DNA of 48,560 bases from an uncultured Bacteroidota bacterium. Lineage in GTDB: Bacteria > Bacteroidota > Bacteroidia > Flavobacteriales > Flavobacteriaceae. The stretch's first letter is position 1; each line of letters starts with the position of its first letter. Below the pieces are notes generated by a model. It saw nothing but the letters and a program-made list of their open reading frames with translations. It did no database searches and was not told where the DNA came from. The position numbers and the translations under genes are program-made. The stretch covers positions 1-48,560 of the forward strand of contig CABXVR010000009.1 in the NCBI GenBank assembly GCA_902515565.1, read 5' to 3'. This document shows, piece after piece, positions 18,742 to 29,399 of the stretch.

Positions 18742-19508
18742 ATTTGACCTTTAAATACTTCAATTGCTGGACCTTCAAGCCATATATTATCATAAACATT
18801 TTTAAAATCAAAAGACACAAATAATTCACCACCTAAGGTACTGATCTTAATTCTATTTGAATCAACAAGACCTTTACTGTAAGCTGACAAAGCAGAAGCT
18901 ATAACTCCAGTACCACAAGACAGAGTTTCGTTCTCAACCCCACGTTCATATGTCCTAACCTTAATTGAATAATTATCAATTATCTCAGTGAAGTTTATAT
19001 TAACTCCGTCTTCACTTATTTCTTTATTATTCCTTAATTCTCTTCCAGACTTCAATACATTAATTTTATTAACAGAGGGGCAAAACTTAACAAAATGTGG
19101 AGAACCTGTATCTAATAAACAGCCATTGTAAACTTCATGAATATTAGAAACTTTAATCATTTTTATTTTAATTGTTTCACCTTTAATTATTCCTTCATGT
19201 AAACCATCTATAGCCAGAAAAGTAACTTTGTCATCAATAATATTTAATTTTTTAGCAAAAGAAATAACACATCTTCCTCCATTACCACACATACTAGTTT
19301 GTTTTCCATCAGAATTAAAATAAATCATTTTAAAATCATATTGATTATCATTCTCTAGGAGAATTAAACCGTCAGCTCCAACTCCAGTATGTCTAGAACA
19401 TATTTTTGATATTAATTCTATATTATTTTTATCAAAAAATTGGGATCTATTGTCAATTAAAACAAAATCATTTCCAGTTCCGTGGTATTTGTAAAACTCA
19501 ATTATCAT
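18738..19508 (-). CDS. dapF: Diaminopimelate epimerase
   Basis: 256 aa from ATG at 19508. It converts LL- to meso-diaminopimelate for peptidoglycan and lysine. Both catalytic cysteines are visible, in MCGNGGRC and LSCGTGVIA, and the start FYKYHGTGNDFVLIDNR is the family signature. A longer reading from TTG at 19517 (three more codons) is unlikely, because its bases form the -7 promoter box TATATTTG (19515-19522, minus strand). First gene of the dapF-GNAT-mltG operon. Confidence 0.97.
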   Translation of the reverse strand: MIIEFYKYHGTGNDFVLIDNRSQFFDKNNIELISKICSRHTGVGADGLILLENDNQYDFKMIYFNSDGKQTSMCGNGGRCVISFAKKLNIIDDKVTFLAIDGLHEGIIKGETIKIKMIKVSNIHEVYNGCLLDTGSPHFVKFCPSVNKINVLKSGRELRNNKEISEDGVNINFTEIIDNYSIKVRTYERGVENETLSCGTGVIASALSAYSKGLVDSNRIKISTLGGELFVSFDFKNVYDNIWLEGPAIEVFKGQI

Positions 19509-19514
19509 CAATGA

Positions 19515-19522
19515 CAAATATA
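19515..19522 (-). promoter_or_regulatory. Putative -7 element of dapF promoter
   Basis: The minus strand reads TATATTTG, an exact match to the Bacteroidetes -7 consensus TAnnTTTG. It ends only 6 nt before the dapF ATG, so transcription would start at or very near the start codon. No clear TTG lies 19 nt upstream, which weakens the call. Confidence 0.45.
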
Positions 19523-19621
19523 TAAAATACAGTATTAATTATAATTGTTAAATGATAGTTAAAAGATTTCAATCTATTTGCAATTTATTTTAATTTTAAT
19601 GTAATATTTAAACTATTACTT

Positions 19622-21034
19622 ATGAAAAAAATTTTATTAGTATTGTTGTCATCAATAATTGGAGGTGTAATGGCAGTATACATATACGAAAAATTTACCA
19701 CAGAAAATTATAAAGAAAAAAATGTAGGTAATCTTGTGATAACAGAACAGCTACCAACTAATAATGTCATAAACACTAAGAACTTATTACAAGATAGACC
19801 AGATTTTGTAGAAATTGCAGAAAACACCATTAACTCGGTTGTTCATGTAAAAAACTCTCTCTCCAGTTCTGACAAAATTACTTTAGAGGATTTAATGTTT
19901 GGTAGGAAGCAAGATGGCATGCAAATTGGTACAGGCTCTGGAGTCATTGTTTCTGCTGATGGCTATATAATAACTAATTCTCATGTGATTGAAAAAGCTG
20001 AAAAAATTCTGATTACTACAAATGACAATAAAGAATTTGAAGCTAAACTAATAGGCAGTGATGAGCAAAATGATATTGCTTTATTGAAAGTAGAAACTGA
20101 AAATGATTTACCATATGCAATATTTGGTGACAGTGATGCAACTAAAATTGGTGAATGGGTGTTAGCTATTGGCAATCCATTTAATTTGACTTCAACAGTA
20201 ACTGCAGGAATAATTAGTGCAAAAGCCAGAAATCTAGACCCTACAGGTAGGACTACTCAATCATTTATTCAAACAGATGCTGCAGTTAATCCTGGAAACT
20301 CAGGTGGTGCACTAGTAAATGCTCAAGGACAATTAATTGGTATAAATACTGCAATTAAGTCACAAACTGGCTCATATATTGGTTATTCATTTGCAGTACC
20401 CAGTAATATTGCAAAAAAAGTAATTGAAGATTTAATGGAGTTTGGAATCGTTCAAAATGGATTTTTAGGGGTTACCGGAACAGCACTTAATAGCAGTATT
20501 GCAAAGGAGCTTTCTACAGTTGAGATTGAAGGTTTTTATATAAATTCGGTTGAAAAATACTCTGGAGCAGATTTAGCTGGTATAAAAGATGGTGATATTA
20601 TAAAATTTATTGATGAAATAAAAATTTCAAAATTTTCTGACCTCAAAGGTTACTTAAGCACTAAAAGACCTGATGATTTAGTGATCGTTCATTTAGTTAG
20701 TGATAATAAAATAAAAAAATTAGAAGTAAGATTAAATAAAAATGAAAGAATTTCATTTAATGTTATTGGGATTTTAAAGAACTTATCTGAAAAGGAATTA
20801 ATTAAATACAATAAGCCCAATGGTGTAAAAATATCTGACTTTAACAAAAGATATGAAAATTATTGGACAGAAAACGGTATTGAAATTGGAAACATAATAA
20901 ATAGTATTAATGGAGTTGATATTAAATCAATTACTGATGTTCAAAATATTTTAAATAATATGAATAATTATGATCCACTTAGAATAGAAATAATTAATAG
21001 CAAAGACGAATTAGAAAGATTTAATTTTAGATAA
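19622..21034 (+). CDS. HtrA/Deg-type periplasmic serine protease
   Basis: 470 aa. An N-terminal signal anchor (KKILLVLLSSIIGGVMAVYIY) is followed by a trypsin-like domain with an intact triad: H121 in TNSHVIE, D151 in NDIALLKV and S227 in NPGNSGGALVN. Two PDZ domains follow (about 265-360 and 385-470). This is the DegP/Do layout: it degrades or refolds misfolded envelope proteins under stress. ATG start. Divergent from dapF by about 110 nt and followed 32 nt later by trmD. Confidence 0.97.
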   Translation: MKKILLVLLSSIIGGVMAVYIYEKFTTENYKEKNVGNLVITEQLPTNNVINTKNLLQDRPDFVEIAENTINSVVHVKNSLSSSDKITLEDLMFGRKQDGMQIGTGSGVIVSADGYIITNSHVIEKAEKILITTNDNKEFEAKLIGSDEQNDIALLKVETENDLPYAIFGDSDATKIGEWVLAIGNPFNLTSTVTAGIISAKARNLDPTGRTTQSFIQTDAAVNPGNSGGALVNAQGQLIGINTAIKSQTGSYIGYSFAVPSNIAKKVIEDLMEFGIVQNGFLGVTGTALNSSIAKELSTVEIEGFYINSVEKYSGADLAGIKDGDIIKFIDEIKISKFSDLKGYLSTKRPDDLVIVHLVSDNKIKKLEVRLNKNERISFNVIGILKNLSEKELIKYNKPNGVKISDFNKRYENYWTENGIEIGNIINSINGVDIKSITDVQNILNNMNNYDPLRIEIINSKDELERFNFR

Positions 21035-21066
21035 AAAATTCAAATTATTAATGATATCTTAGAAAA

Positions 21067-21741
21067 ATGAGAATTGATATAATAACTGCCTTACCAGATT
21101 TACTTAAAAGTCCTTTTGAGACATCTATACTTAAAAAAAGTATAGATTTAAAACTAATAGATTTACACATTCACAACCTAAGAGATTTCACAAAAGACAA
21201 CTATAAAACAATTGACGATAACCAATTTGGTGGTGGAGCTGGAATGGTGATGATGATTGAACCAATAGATAAATGTATAAATAAATTGAAAACTGAACGC
21301 CATTATGATGAAATTATATACATGTCACCAGATGGTGAAAATTTAAATCAAAAAATATCGAACAAAATATCTTTATTGAATAATATTATTATTCTTTGCG
21401 GTCACTATAAAGGAGTTGATCAGCGTGTAAGAGATCATTTGATAACAAGGGAAATATCTATCGGAGATTATGTGTTAACTGGTGGAGAATTAGCTGCAGC
21501 GGTTTTGTGTGACTCTGTAATTAGACTAATTCCTGGAGTGTTAAGCAATGAAACATCTGCCTTAACAGACTCTTTTCAAGATAATCTTTTAGCTCCACCA
21601 ATATATACTAGACCCAGAGATTATAATGGATGGAAAGTGCCAGATGTATTGTTAAGTGGAGATTTTCCAAAAATAGAAAAATGGAGAGAAGAAGAAGCTG
21701 TTGAGGCTACATTAAAGAAAAGACCAAATATTAACGATTAA
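21067..21741 (+). CDS. trmD: tRNA (guanine37-N1)-methyltransferase
   Basis: 224 aa SPOUT methyltransferase that makes m1G37 in tRNAs reading CNN codons and prevents +1 frameshifts. The start [20 protein letters not shown], the GGGAGMVM segment, the knot region [18 protein letters not shown] and [17 protein letters not shown] are all family signatures. Complete. Followed by rplS as in many bacteria, but with a separate promoter between the two. Confidence 0.98.
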   Translation: MRIDIITALPDLLKSPFETSILKKSIDLKLIDLHIHNLRDFTKDNYKTIDDNQFGGGAGMVMMIEPIDKCINKLKTERHYDEIIYMSPDGENLNQKISNKISLLNNIIILCGHYKGVDQRVRDHLITREISIGDYVLTGGELAAAVLCDSVIRLIPGVLSNETSALTDSFQDNLLAPPIYTRPRDYNGWKVPDVLLSGDFPKIEKWREEEAVEATLKKRPNIND

Positions 21742-21769
21742 AAAAATATTGATAAATAACTCTTAAATA

Positions 21770-21799
21770 TTGCATGTTATTAATTTATGTTTATTTTTG
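21770..21799 (+). promoter_or_regulatory. Bacteroidetes-type promoter of rplS
   Basis: TTG at 21770-21772, a 19-nt spacer, then TATTTTTG at 21792-21799 match the consensus TTG-N19-TAnnTTTG of the Bacteroidetes primary sigma factor. Transcription should start near 21804-21806, 65-67 nt before the rplS ATG. It separates rplS from trmD. Confidence 0.75.
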
Positions 21800-21803
21800 C
21801 ACC

Positions 21804-21870
21804 CAATTCGAGCTAACCTCTCAACGATAACCGTTCATGTTGTCTCAGAATAATTTTAAAATTATATATA
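21804..21870 (+). promoter_or_regulatory. rplS 5' leader with start-proximal palindrome
   Basis: The predicted leader has a small AACG/CGTT hairpin and, ending 5 nt before the ATG, a perfect 16-nt palindrome ATAATTTTAAAATTAT (21850-21865) in place of a Shine-Dalgarno sequence. This layout would allow feedback by L19 or structure-controlled initiation, as in other ribosomal-protein leaders. The role is inferred. Confidence 0.35.
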
Positions 21871-22224
21871 ATGAGTTCATTAGTTAAATTTGTACAAGAC
21901 GAGTTTGTTCCAAAAAACTCTTTTCCAGACTTTGGAGCTGGTGATACAATAACTGTTTATTACGAAATTAAAGAAGGTAACAAAACAAGAACACAGTTTT
22001 TTAGAGGAGTTGTACTTCAAAAAAGAGGTAGTGGTAGTTCAGAAACATTTACAATTAGAAAAATGTCTGGATCTATTGGAGTTGAAAGAATATTCCCTAT
22101 TAACTTACCTGCATTACAAAAAATTGAAGTAAATAAGGCTGGTAAGGTTAGAAGAGCAAGAATTTTCTACTTTAGAAACCTTACAGGTAAAAAAGCAAGA
22201 ATAAAGGAAGTAAGAAGAAAGTAA
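21871..22224 (+). CDS. rplS: 50S ribosomal protein L19
   Basis: 117 aa. L19 lies at the 30S-50S interface. Recognisable parts are FGAGDTITVYYEIKEGNKTR, QFFRGVVLQKRGSGSSETFT, GVERIFPINLP and the basic C-terminus RRARIFYFRNLTGKKARIKE. Length and start are normal for the family. It has its own promoter and leader, and is followed by the gene for a large structured RNA. Confidence 0.99.
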   Translation: MSSLVKFVQDEFVPKNSFPDFGAGDTITVYYEIKEGNKTRTQFFRGVVLQKRGSGSSETFTIRKMSGSIGVERIFPINLPALQKIEVNKAGKVRRARIFYFRNLTGKKARIKEVRRK

Positions 22225-22290
22225 ATAGCTTATAAACAATTGTTAATAAGACTCGTTTACAAATAGTTAAGATCTTTATTCTATTTTTTC

Positions 22291-22320
22291 TTGTTTATTT
22301 AAAATCATATTATACTTTAG
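22291..22320 (+). promoter_or_regulatory. Promoter of the structured RNA gene
   Basis: TTG at 22291-22293, a 19-nt spacer, then TACTTTAG at 22313-22320, one mismatch from TAnnTTTG. The predicted start near 22325 coincides with the first base of the first RNA helix (AGAATCA), which supports the call. Confidence 0.6.
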
Positions 22321-22324
22321 ATAT

Positions 22325-22782
22325 AGAATCATGGCTTAATGCAGTTTCGTTTACGAAATGATTGATTCTTAAAAGACGTTCTTTGAAACAATTACTTGGT
22401 TACGATCATAATGAGATTTATCTCAGAGATCATGAGGAATTTTACTAAACTTAACGAAAGTATAGCACGTAAAATCCGAAAAATGAATGTAAAAATTCAG
22501 AGCGAAAGCTTGAATCTTAACTGAAAGCCATTATAAGCTTATTTATTGCCACTAGCATTAAATAAAATACTTAAAAATGGAATAACTTTGTAATTAAACT
22601 GAGATATAAAGGTCCTGTGGAGTAATCTACAGCTCATTACTTTATATTTCAATTGAATCGAATACTCAAAATTATTAAACAGCGCAAGCTCAAAATAATT
22701 GGTAGAAATACCACTGAAATTCGAATTCATAAAAAGCCATATTAGTGCAGATTTATCTGCAATAATATGGCTTTTGTTTTTT
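22325..22782 (+). ncRNA. Large structured non-coding RNA of unknown class
   Basis: This 654-nt gene-free stretch between rplS and icd holds a compact series of helices with its own promoter and terminator. Helices: AGAATCA/TGATTCT (22325-22331 with 22363-22369) around TTTCG-TTTA-CGAAA; TGAGA/TCTCA at 22412; GGAATTTTAC/GTAAAATCC (22436 with 22477, one bulge); ATTCA-g-AGC-GAAA-GCT-TGAAT (22495-22515); an 11-bp stem 22601-22611 with 22640-22650 enclosing CTGTGGA-GTAA-TCTACAG; and TGAATCGAAT/ATTCGAATTCA (22654 with 22729) enclosing AATTATT/AATAATT, AGC-GCAA-GCT and GGTA-GAAA-TACC. Four GNRA tetraloops are present. A boxA-like GTTCTTTGAAAC lies at 22378-22389. It lacks the RNase P segment GAGGAAAGTCC and the tmRNA ends. 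No open frame explains it. Confidence 0.75.
22733..22782 (+). terminator. Intrinsic terminator of the structured RNA
   Basis: GCCATATTA (22736-22744) pairs with TAATATGGC (22763-22771), and inside it TGCAGAT (22746-22752) pairs with ATCTGCA (22755-22761), with single-base bulges between. The stem is followed by TTTTGTTTTTT and preceded by AAAAA. A long, strong Rho-independent terminator. Confidence 0.9.
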
Positions 22783-22826
22783 AATAGTAAATTGATAATT
22801 TTTAGAATTTTTCGAAAGGCAATTCA

Positions 22827-22834
22827 TATATTTG
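22827..22834 (+). promoter_or_regulatory. Putative -7 element of icd promoter
   Basis: TATATTTG matches TAnnTTTG, 44 nt before the icd ATG and just after the RNA terminator. No TTG at the expected 19-nt spacing was found. A TTAACGTTAA palindrome (22855-22864) lies in the predicted leader. Confidence 0.45.
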
Positions 22835-22839
22835 TATGA

Positions 22840-25107
<2,268 letters not shown>

Positions 25108-25112
25108 GACTA

Positions 25113-25928
25113 TTGAATAAATTTATTAAAATAACTGAACAAAATTCAAGGTATAACTCTATTGAAAATAAATCTATTGATTTAATACTAAAAGAAATTA
25201 ATGGAGAAGATCAAACAGTTGCTAAAAGTATTAATAAAGAATTAAAATCGATTAAATCAGTTATTCTTGAAGCAATTAAATGCCTTAAAAATGATGGAAG
25301 GCTTTTTTATATAGGCTCAGGAACGAGTGGTAGAATGGGAATTTTAGATGCTTCAGAGTGCCCTCCCACCTTCGGAGTAGATAATAATCTTGTTATTGGT
25401 ATAATTGCTGGCGGAGATAAAGCTATAAGAAACTCGCAAGAATTTGCAGAAGATTCTACCAATCAAGGTTGGCTAGACTTGAAAGAAAAAAAAATTAATG
25501 AGAAAGATTTTGTAATAGGAATTGCAGCATCAGGAACAACCCCTTACGTAGTAAATGCGATAAAAGAATGCAATAAAAATAATATATCTACTGCTTGTAT
25601 AACTTGCAATAAGAATAGTCCATTAGCAAATGAATCTATATTTCCTATAGAAATAATTGTTGGGCCAGAGTATATTACTGGAAGTTCAAGAATGAAGGCT
25701 GGTACTGCTCAAAAAATGATTTTGAATATGATAAGCTCATCAGTAATGATTAAATTAGGTAAGGTAAAAGGCAATTTAATGATTGATATGCAGCTTTCAA
25801 ATAATAAACTAATAGAAAGGGCAATTAATATGCTGATAAGTTCATTAAACATATCTTATTCTGATGCTAAAATACTAATAACAAAATACGGAAGTGTCAG
25901 AAAAGCAATTGACAATTATAATGAATAA
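25113..25928 (+). CDS. murQ: N-acetylmuramic acid 6-phosphate etherase
   Basis: 271 aa SIS-fold enzyme that cleaves the lactyl ether of MurNAc-6-phosphate, giving GlcNAc-6-phosphate in cell-wall recycling. The signatures are RLFYIGSGTSGRMGILDASE, CPPTFG, GIAASGTTPYVVNAI and GSSRMKAGTAQKMILNM. The start is TTG at 25113, which gives the normal family N-terminus; no ATG fits. It follows icd by 5 nt and overlaps the next small gene by 8 nt. It may work with the exported hexosaminidase at 9810 in amino-sugar salvage. Confidence 0.97.
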   Translation: MNKFIKITEQNSRYNSIENKSIDLILKEINGEDQTVAKSINKELKSIKSVILEAIKCLKNDGRLFYIGSGTSGRMGILDASECPPTFGVDNNLVIGIIAGGDKAIRNSQEFAEDSTNQGWLDLKEKKINEKDFVIGIAASGTTPYVVNAIKECNKNNISTACITCNKNSPLANESIFPIEIIVGPEYITGSSRMKAGTAQKMILNMISSSVMIKLGKVKGNLMIDMQLSNNKLIERAINMLISSLNISYSDAKILITKYGSVRKAIDNYNE

Positions 25929-26193
25929 AACACAAAAAAAAATAATAAAAAATTTCCCAAAAAAAAATGACAAAAGATTAAAAAAGCTTTACTCAGGTTT
26001 ACAAATTTTGTGTATTTCTTTAATTACAATCATTAGCGGGCCAATTTTGATTCAAATTGGATTTGTTAAATCTAAAGCTGTAATTAATCTTTACTCCATT
26101 TTAGGGGTTTTAGTTTGCGTATTAGCTATTGTATTAATTTATACAGGAATAAAAAAGATAGGAGATTATATTTTTAACAAAAATGTTAGATGA
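25921..26193 (+). CDS. Small two-helix membrane protein (DUF6095-like)
   Basis: 90 aa from ATG at 25921, overlapping the murQ stop by 8 nt; a longer reading from 25894 would sit inside murQ and is less likely. A basic N-terminus (KKNDKRLKKLYSG) is followed by two hydrophobic segments (LQILCISLITIISGPILIQIG and the VLVCVLAIVLIYTGI stretch). It resembles small flavobacterial membrane proteins found behind murQ (DUF6095, named from memory). The function is unknown. Confidence 0.75.
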   Translation: MNKTQKKIIKNFPKKNDKRLKKLYSGLQILCISLITIISGPILIQIGFVKSKAVINLYSILGVLVCVLAIVLIYTGIKKIGDYIFNKNVR

Positions 26194-26247
26194 TAAATTA
26201 TATTAAATAAAATTATAAAATTATATTTACTTTTTTAAAGAATTTTT

Positions 26248-28185
26248 ATGATTAATATCACACTAAAAGATGGTTCAAAAAAGAGTTTTCCCAAAGGGAT
26301 TTCCGTTTTAGATGTAGCTAAAAGCATAAGTGAAGGTTTTGCAAGAAATGTGATTTCTGCGAAATTTAATGATATTATTATTGAAACTACTACTTTTCTA
26401 GATACTGATGGATCTTTAGAGCTTTACACTTGGGAGGATGAAAACGGAAAAAAAGCATTTTGGCACTCCTCATCACACATTTTAGCACAAGCTATTCAAG
26501 AGCTTTACGACGGAGTTAAACTGACAATAGGACCTGCAATTGATAAAGGTTTTTATTATGATGTTGATTTTGGTGATAAATCAATTTCTGAAAAAGATTT
26601 TAAAAATATTGAATCTAAAATGCTAGAAATAGCTAGAGAAAAGCACGATTTTATTATGAGATCAGTAAGTAAAAGTGATGCTTTAAAATTCTATTTATCT
26701 AAAAAAAATGAATATAAAGTTGAACTTATAAAAAATCTTAATGATAATGAAATAACATTTTGTGATCATTCAAATTTTACAGATTTGTGTAGAGGTGGGC
26801 ATATTCCCAACACCGGAATCGTTAAAGCTTTTAAATTATTAAGTGTTGCCGGTGCTTACTGGAGAGGTGATGAAAAAAACAAACAATTAACAAGAGTGTA
26901 TGCAATATCTTTTCCTAAACAGAAGCTGCTAAATCAGTACTTGGAAAATTTAGAAGAAGCTAAAAAAAGAGATCATAGAAAAATTGGTAAACAATTAGGG
27001 TTATTTACATTTTCTCAAAAAGTCGGATTAGGGTTACCTCTTTGGCTTCCTAAAGGAGCTGAATTAAGGTCTAGATTAGAGACCTTTTTAAAGGATGCTC
27101 AAAAGAAAGCCGGATATGAAATGGTAATCACTCCCCACATTGGTCAAAAGGAGTTATACATGACATCAGGTCATTATGAAAAATATGGTGAAGATAGTTT
27201 TCAGCCAATTGGAACTCCTAAAGAAAATGAAGAGTTTCTTTTGAAACCTATGAATTGTCCACATCACTGTGAAATTTATAACTCATTTAAATTTAGCTAC
27301 AAAGATCTACCTGTGAGATATGCAGAATTTGGCACTGTTTATAGATATGAACAAAGTGGAGAATTACATGGATTAACTAGAGTGAGAGGGTTTACTCAAG
27401 ACGATGCGCATATATTTTGTACAGAAGACCAGCTAAATGAAGAATTTAAAAATGTTATTGATTTGGTTCTTTATGTTTTTAGATCTTTAGGCTTTAATAA
27501 TTTTACTGCTCAAGTTTCTTTAAGAGATTCTGAGAAGTCTGAAAAATACATAGGTAGTGATGAAGTTTGGAAAAAATCTGAAAATGCAATTCTAAAGGCT
27601 GTAGAAGACAAAAAGTTAAAATATAAAATTGAAAAAGGAGAGGCGGCATTTTATGGACCTAAACTAGACTTTATGGTAAAGGATGCACTTGACAGAGAAT
27701 GGCAATTAGGTACAATTCAAGTTGATTATAATCTTCCCGAAAGGTTTGAATTAAACTATAAAGGAAGTGATAACCAACTACATAGGCCTGTGATGATACA
27801 CAGAGCACCATTTGGAAGCTTGGAGAGATTTATAGCAATTTTATTGGAGAATACAGCAGGCAATCTACCTATTTGGTTAATTCCTGAACAGGTTGCAATT
27901 CTTAGTATTAGCGATAAATACGAGAAATACACCAAAAAAGTTTTAAATTTGTTAGAAATTAACGAAATTCGCGCCCTGCTTGACAATAGAAGTGAAACCA
28001 TGGGAAGGAAAATTCGTGATGCAGAGATAAACAAAACTCCATACATGATTATTATTGGAGAAAATGAAGAAAAAGAAAACTGTATTTCGTTAAGAAAGCA
28101 CGGTGGTGAAGATTTAGGGAAAATGAGTGTTGATGATTTTGTAAAAATTATAAACAATTCAATAAAAAAAATATTTAATAACTAA
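26248..28185 (+). CDS. thrS: Threonyl-tRNA synthetase
   Basis: 645 aa class II synthetase. It has an N-terminal TGS domain (MINITLKDGSKKSFPKGISV), an editing domain with the HSSSHILAQAIQ zinc/active-site part, the catalytic core with motif 2 (YRYEQSGELHGLTRVRGFTQ) and DDAHIFC, and a C-terminal anticodon-binding domain. Complete, ATG start. It charges tRNA-Thr and edits serine. It leads the thrS-infC-rpmI-rplT group, the same order as in E. coli. Confidence 0.99.
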   Translation: MINITLKDGSKKSFPKGISVLDVAKSISEGFARNVISAKFNDIIIETTTFLDTDGSLELYTWEDENGKKAFWHSSSHILAQAIQELYDGVKLTIGPAIDKGFYYDVDFGDKSISEKDFKNIESKMLEIAREKHDFIMRSVSKSDALKFYLSKKNEYKVELIKNLNDNEITFCDHSNFTDLCRGGHIPNTGIVKAFKLLSVAGAYWRGDEKNKQLTRVYAISFPKQKLLNQYLENLEEAKKRDHRKIGKQLGLFTFSQKVGLGLPLWLPKGAELRSRLETFLKDAQKKAGYEMVITPHIGQKELYMTSGHYEKYGEDSFQPIGTPKENEEFLLKPMNCPHHCEIYNSFKFSYKDLPVRYAEFGTVYRYEQSGELHGLTRVRGFTQDDAHIFCTEDQLNEEFKNVIDLVLYVFRSLGFNNFTAQVSLRDSEKSEKYIGSDEVWKKSENAILKAVEDKKLKYKIEKGEAAFYGPKLDFMVKDALDREWQLGTIQVDYNLPERFELNYKGSDNQLHRPVMIHRAPFGSLERFIAILLENTAGNLPIWLIPEQVAILSISDKYEKYTKKVLNLLEINEIRALLDNRSETMGRKIRDAEINKTPYMIIIGENEEKENCISLRKHGGEDLGKMSVDDFVKIINNSIKKIFNN

Positions 28186-28197
28186 AAATTATATACT

Positions 28198-28749
28198 ATA
28201 GCAATTAGAAGAAGGAAACCAAGAGGACCTGCAAGGATAATCAAGGTTGACGAACATAGAATAAATAGTAAAATCCTAGCTCCAGAAATAAGACTGGTGG
28301 GTGATAACGTTGAAATTGGAGTATATTCAAAATCGAAAGCATTAATAATAGCTGATGAATTGGGTCTTGATCTTGTAGAAATTTCTCCTAAAGCAAACCC
28401 TCCTGTCTGTAAAATAGTGGATTATAAAAAATTCCTTTATGAGCAGAAGAAAAGAGAAAAAGTATTAAAGGCTAAGACTACAAAAGTAGTTATTAAAGAA
28501 ATTAGATTTGGACCTCAGACTGACAATCATGATTATGAGTTTAAAAAGAAACATTCTGAGAAATTTTTAAAAGAAGGTGCTAAATTAAAAGCTTTTGTTT
28601 TTTTTAAAGGTAGATCTATTATCTACAAAGATCAAGGAGAAATATTGTTGTTAAGGTTAGCTCAAGATCTAGAAGAAATAGGTAAGGTAGAACAAATGCC
28701 AAAATTAGAAGGAAAAAGAATGATAATGTTTATAGCTCCAAAAAAATAA
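28198..28749 (+). CDS. infC: Translation initiation factor IF-3 (AUA or other rare start)
   Basis: 183 aa if started at ATA 28198, giving (M)[20 protein letters not shown], which matches the family N-terminus in Bacteroidetes. The frame has no ATG, GTG or TTG between the thrS stop (28183) and a GTG at 28297, and starting at 28297 would cut off the N-domain. ATT at 28204 is the other candidate. Both domains are present: [21 protein letters not shown] joins them, and the C-domain has [17 protein letters not shown] and [14 protein letters not shown]. Rare start codons let IF-3 lower its own synthesis, known from E. coli (AUU). It follows thrS by 12 nt. Confidence 0.93.
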   Translation: MAIRRRKPRGPARIIKVDEHRINSKILAPEIRLVGDNVEIGVYSKSKALIIADELGLDLVEISPKANPPVCKIVDYKKFLYEQKKREKVLKAKTTKVVIKEIRFGPQTDNHDYEFKKKHSEKFLKEGAKLKAFVFFKGRSIIYKDQGEILLLRLAQDLEEIGKVEQMPKLEGKRMIMFIAPKK

Positions 28750-28776
28750 GTAAGTAATAATTAAAATTGACTAAAT

Positions 28777-28974
28777 ATGCCAAAAATGAAAACAAAATCT
28801 AGTGCCAAAAAACGTTTCAAAGTTACAGGTACTGGAAAAATTAAAAGAAAACATGCTTTCAAAAGCCATATTTTAACTAAGAAATCTAAAAAAAGAAAAT
28901 TGGCTTTAACACACAGTACATTAGTACACAAAAGTGATGAAGACAACATTAAACAACAATTAAGATTAAAATAG
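28777..28974 (+). CDS. rpmI: 50S ribosomal protein L35
   Basis: 65 aa, normal length. The sequence [20 protein letters not shown] followed by [19 protein letters not shown] is typical of L35. It lies 27 nt after infC and 80 nt before rplT, in the conserved infC-rpmI-rplT order. In other bacteria this group is controlled by L20 binding to mRNA. The 80-nt gap to rplT holds a weak GAGTT/AACTC stem, not enough to call a leader. Confidence 0.98.
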   Translation: MPKMKTKSSAKKRFKVTGTGKIKRKHAFKSHILTKKSKKRKLALTHSTLVHKSDEDNIKQQLRLK

Positions 28975-29054
28975 TTTAAAGAAGGTAAATATTAACCATG
29001 AATTGGGCTAAAAAGAGTTTTTAAAACCGCCTAACTCAAAAAAACAAAAACAAA

Positions 29055-29399
29055 ATGCCAAGATCAGTAAATTCAGTAGCAAAAAGAGCTAGAAGAAAAA
29101 AAGTGTTAAAACAAGCCAAAGGATACTTTGGTAGAAGAAAAAATGTGTGGACAGTAGCAAAGAATGCTGTTGATAAAGCAATGCTTTACGCATTTAGAGA
29201 TAGAAGAAATAAGAAAAGATCATTTAGAGCACTGTGGATTATGAGAATAAATGCTGCAGCTCGTTTACATGGTATGTCTTACTCTGAATTTATCGGTAAA
29301 ATGAAGTCAAAAAATATTGACTTGAACAGAAAAGTTTTAGCAGATTTAGCTATGAACAATCCAGAAGCATTTAAAGCTATTGTTGATAAAATAAATTAA
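29055..29399 (+). CDS. rplT: 50S ribosomal protein L20
   Basis: 114 aa, normal length. The N-terminus [20 protein letters not shown] and the segments [21 protein letters not shown] and [20 protein letters not shown] identify L20, an early 50S assembly protein. Its last 4 nt overlap the 3' end of convergent dnaB, so the two mRNAs meet with no terminator space between. Confidence 0.99.
   Translation: MPRSVNSVAKRARRKKVLKQAKGYFGRRKNVWTVAKNAVDKAMLYAFRDRRNKKRSFRALWIMRINAAARLHGMSYSEFIGKMKSKNIDLNRKVLADLAMNNPEAFKAIVDKIN

Noticed and set aside
22539-22730. Minus-strand open frame of 63 codons in the rplS-icd gap
   Set aside because: It lies inside the structured RNA and its stems; no family resemblance and no promoter on that strand.
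22325-22782. RNase P RNA or tmRNA as identity of the structured RNA
   Set aside because: The P4 signature GAGGAAAGTCC is absent (the nearest is GAGGAATTTTAC at 22434), and there is no tRNA-like 3' end with CCA nor a tag frame. A divergent RNase P RNA cannot be fully excluded by eye.
28761-28949. Minus-strand open frame of 62 codons opposite rpmI
   Set aside because: Antisense shadow of the lysine-rich L35 gene.
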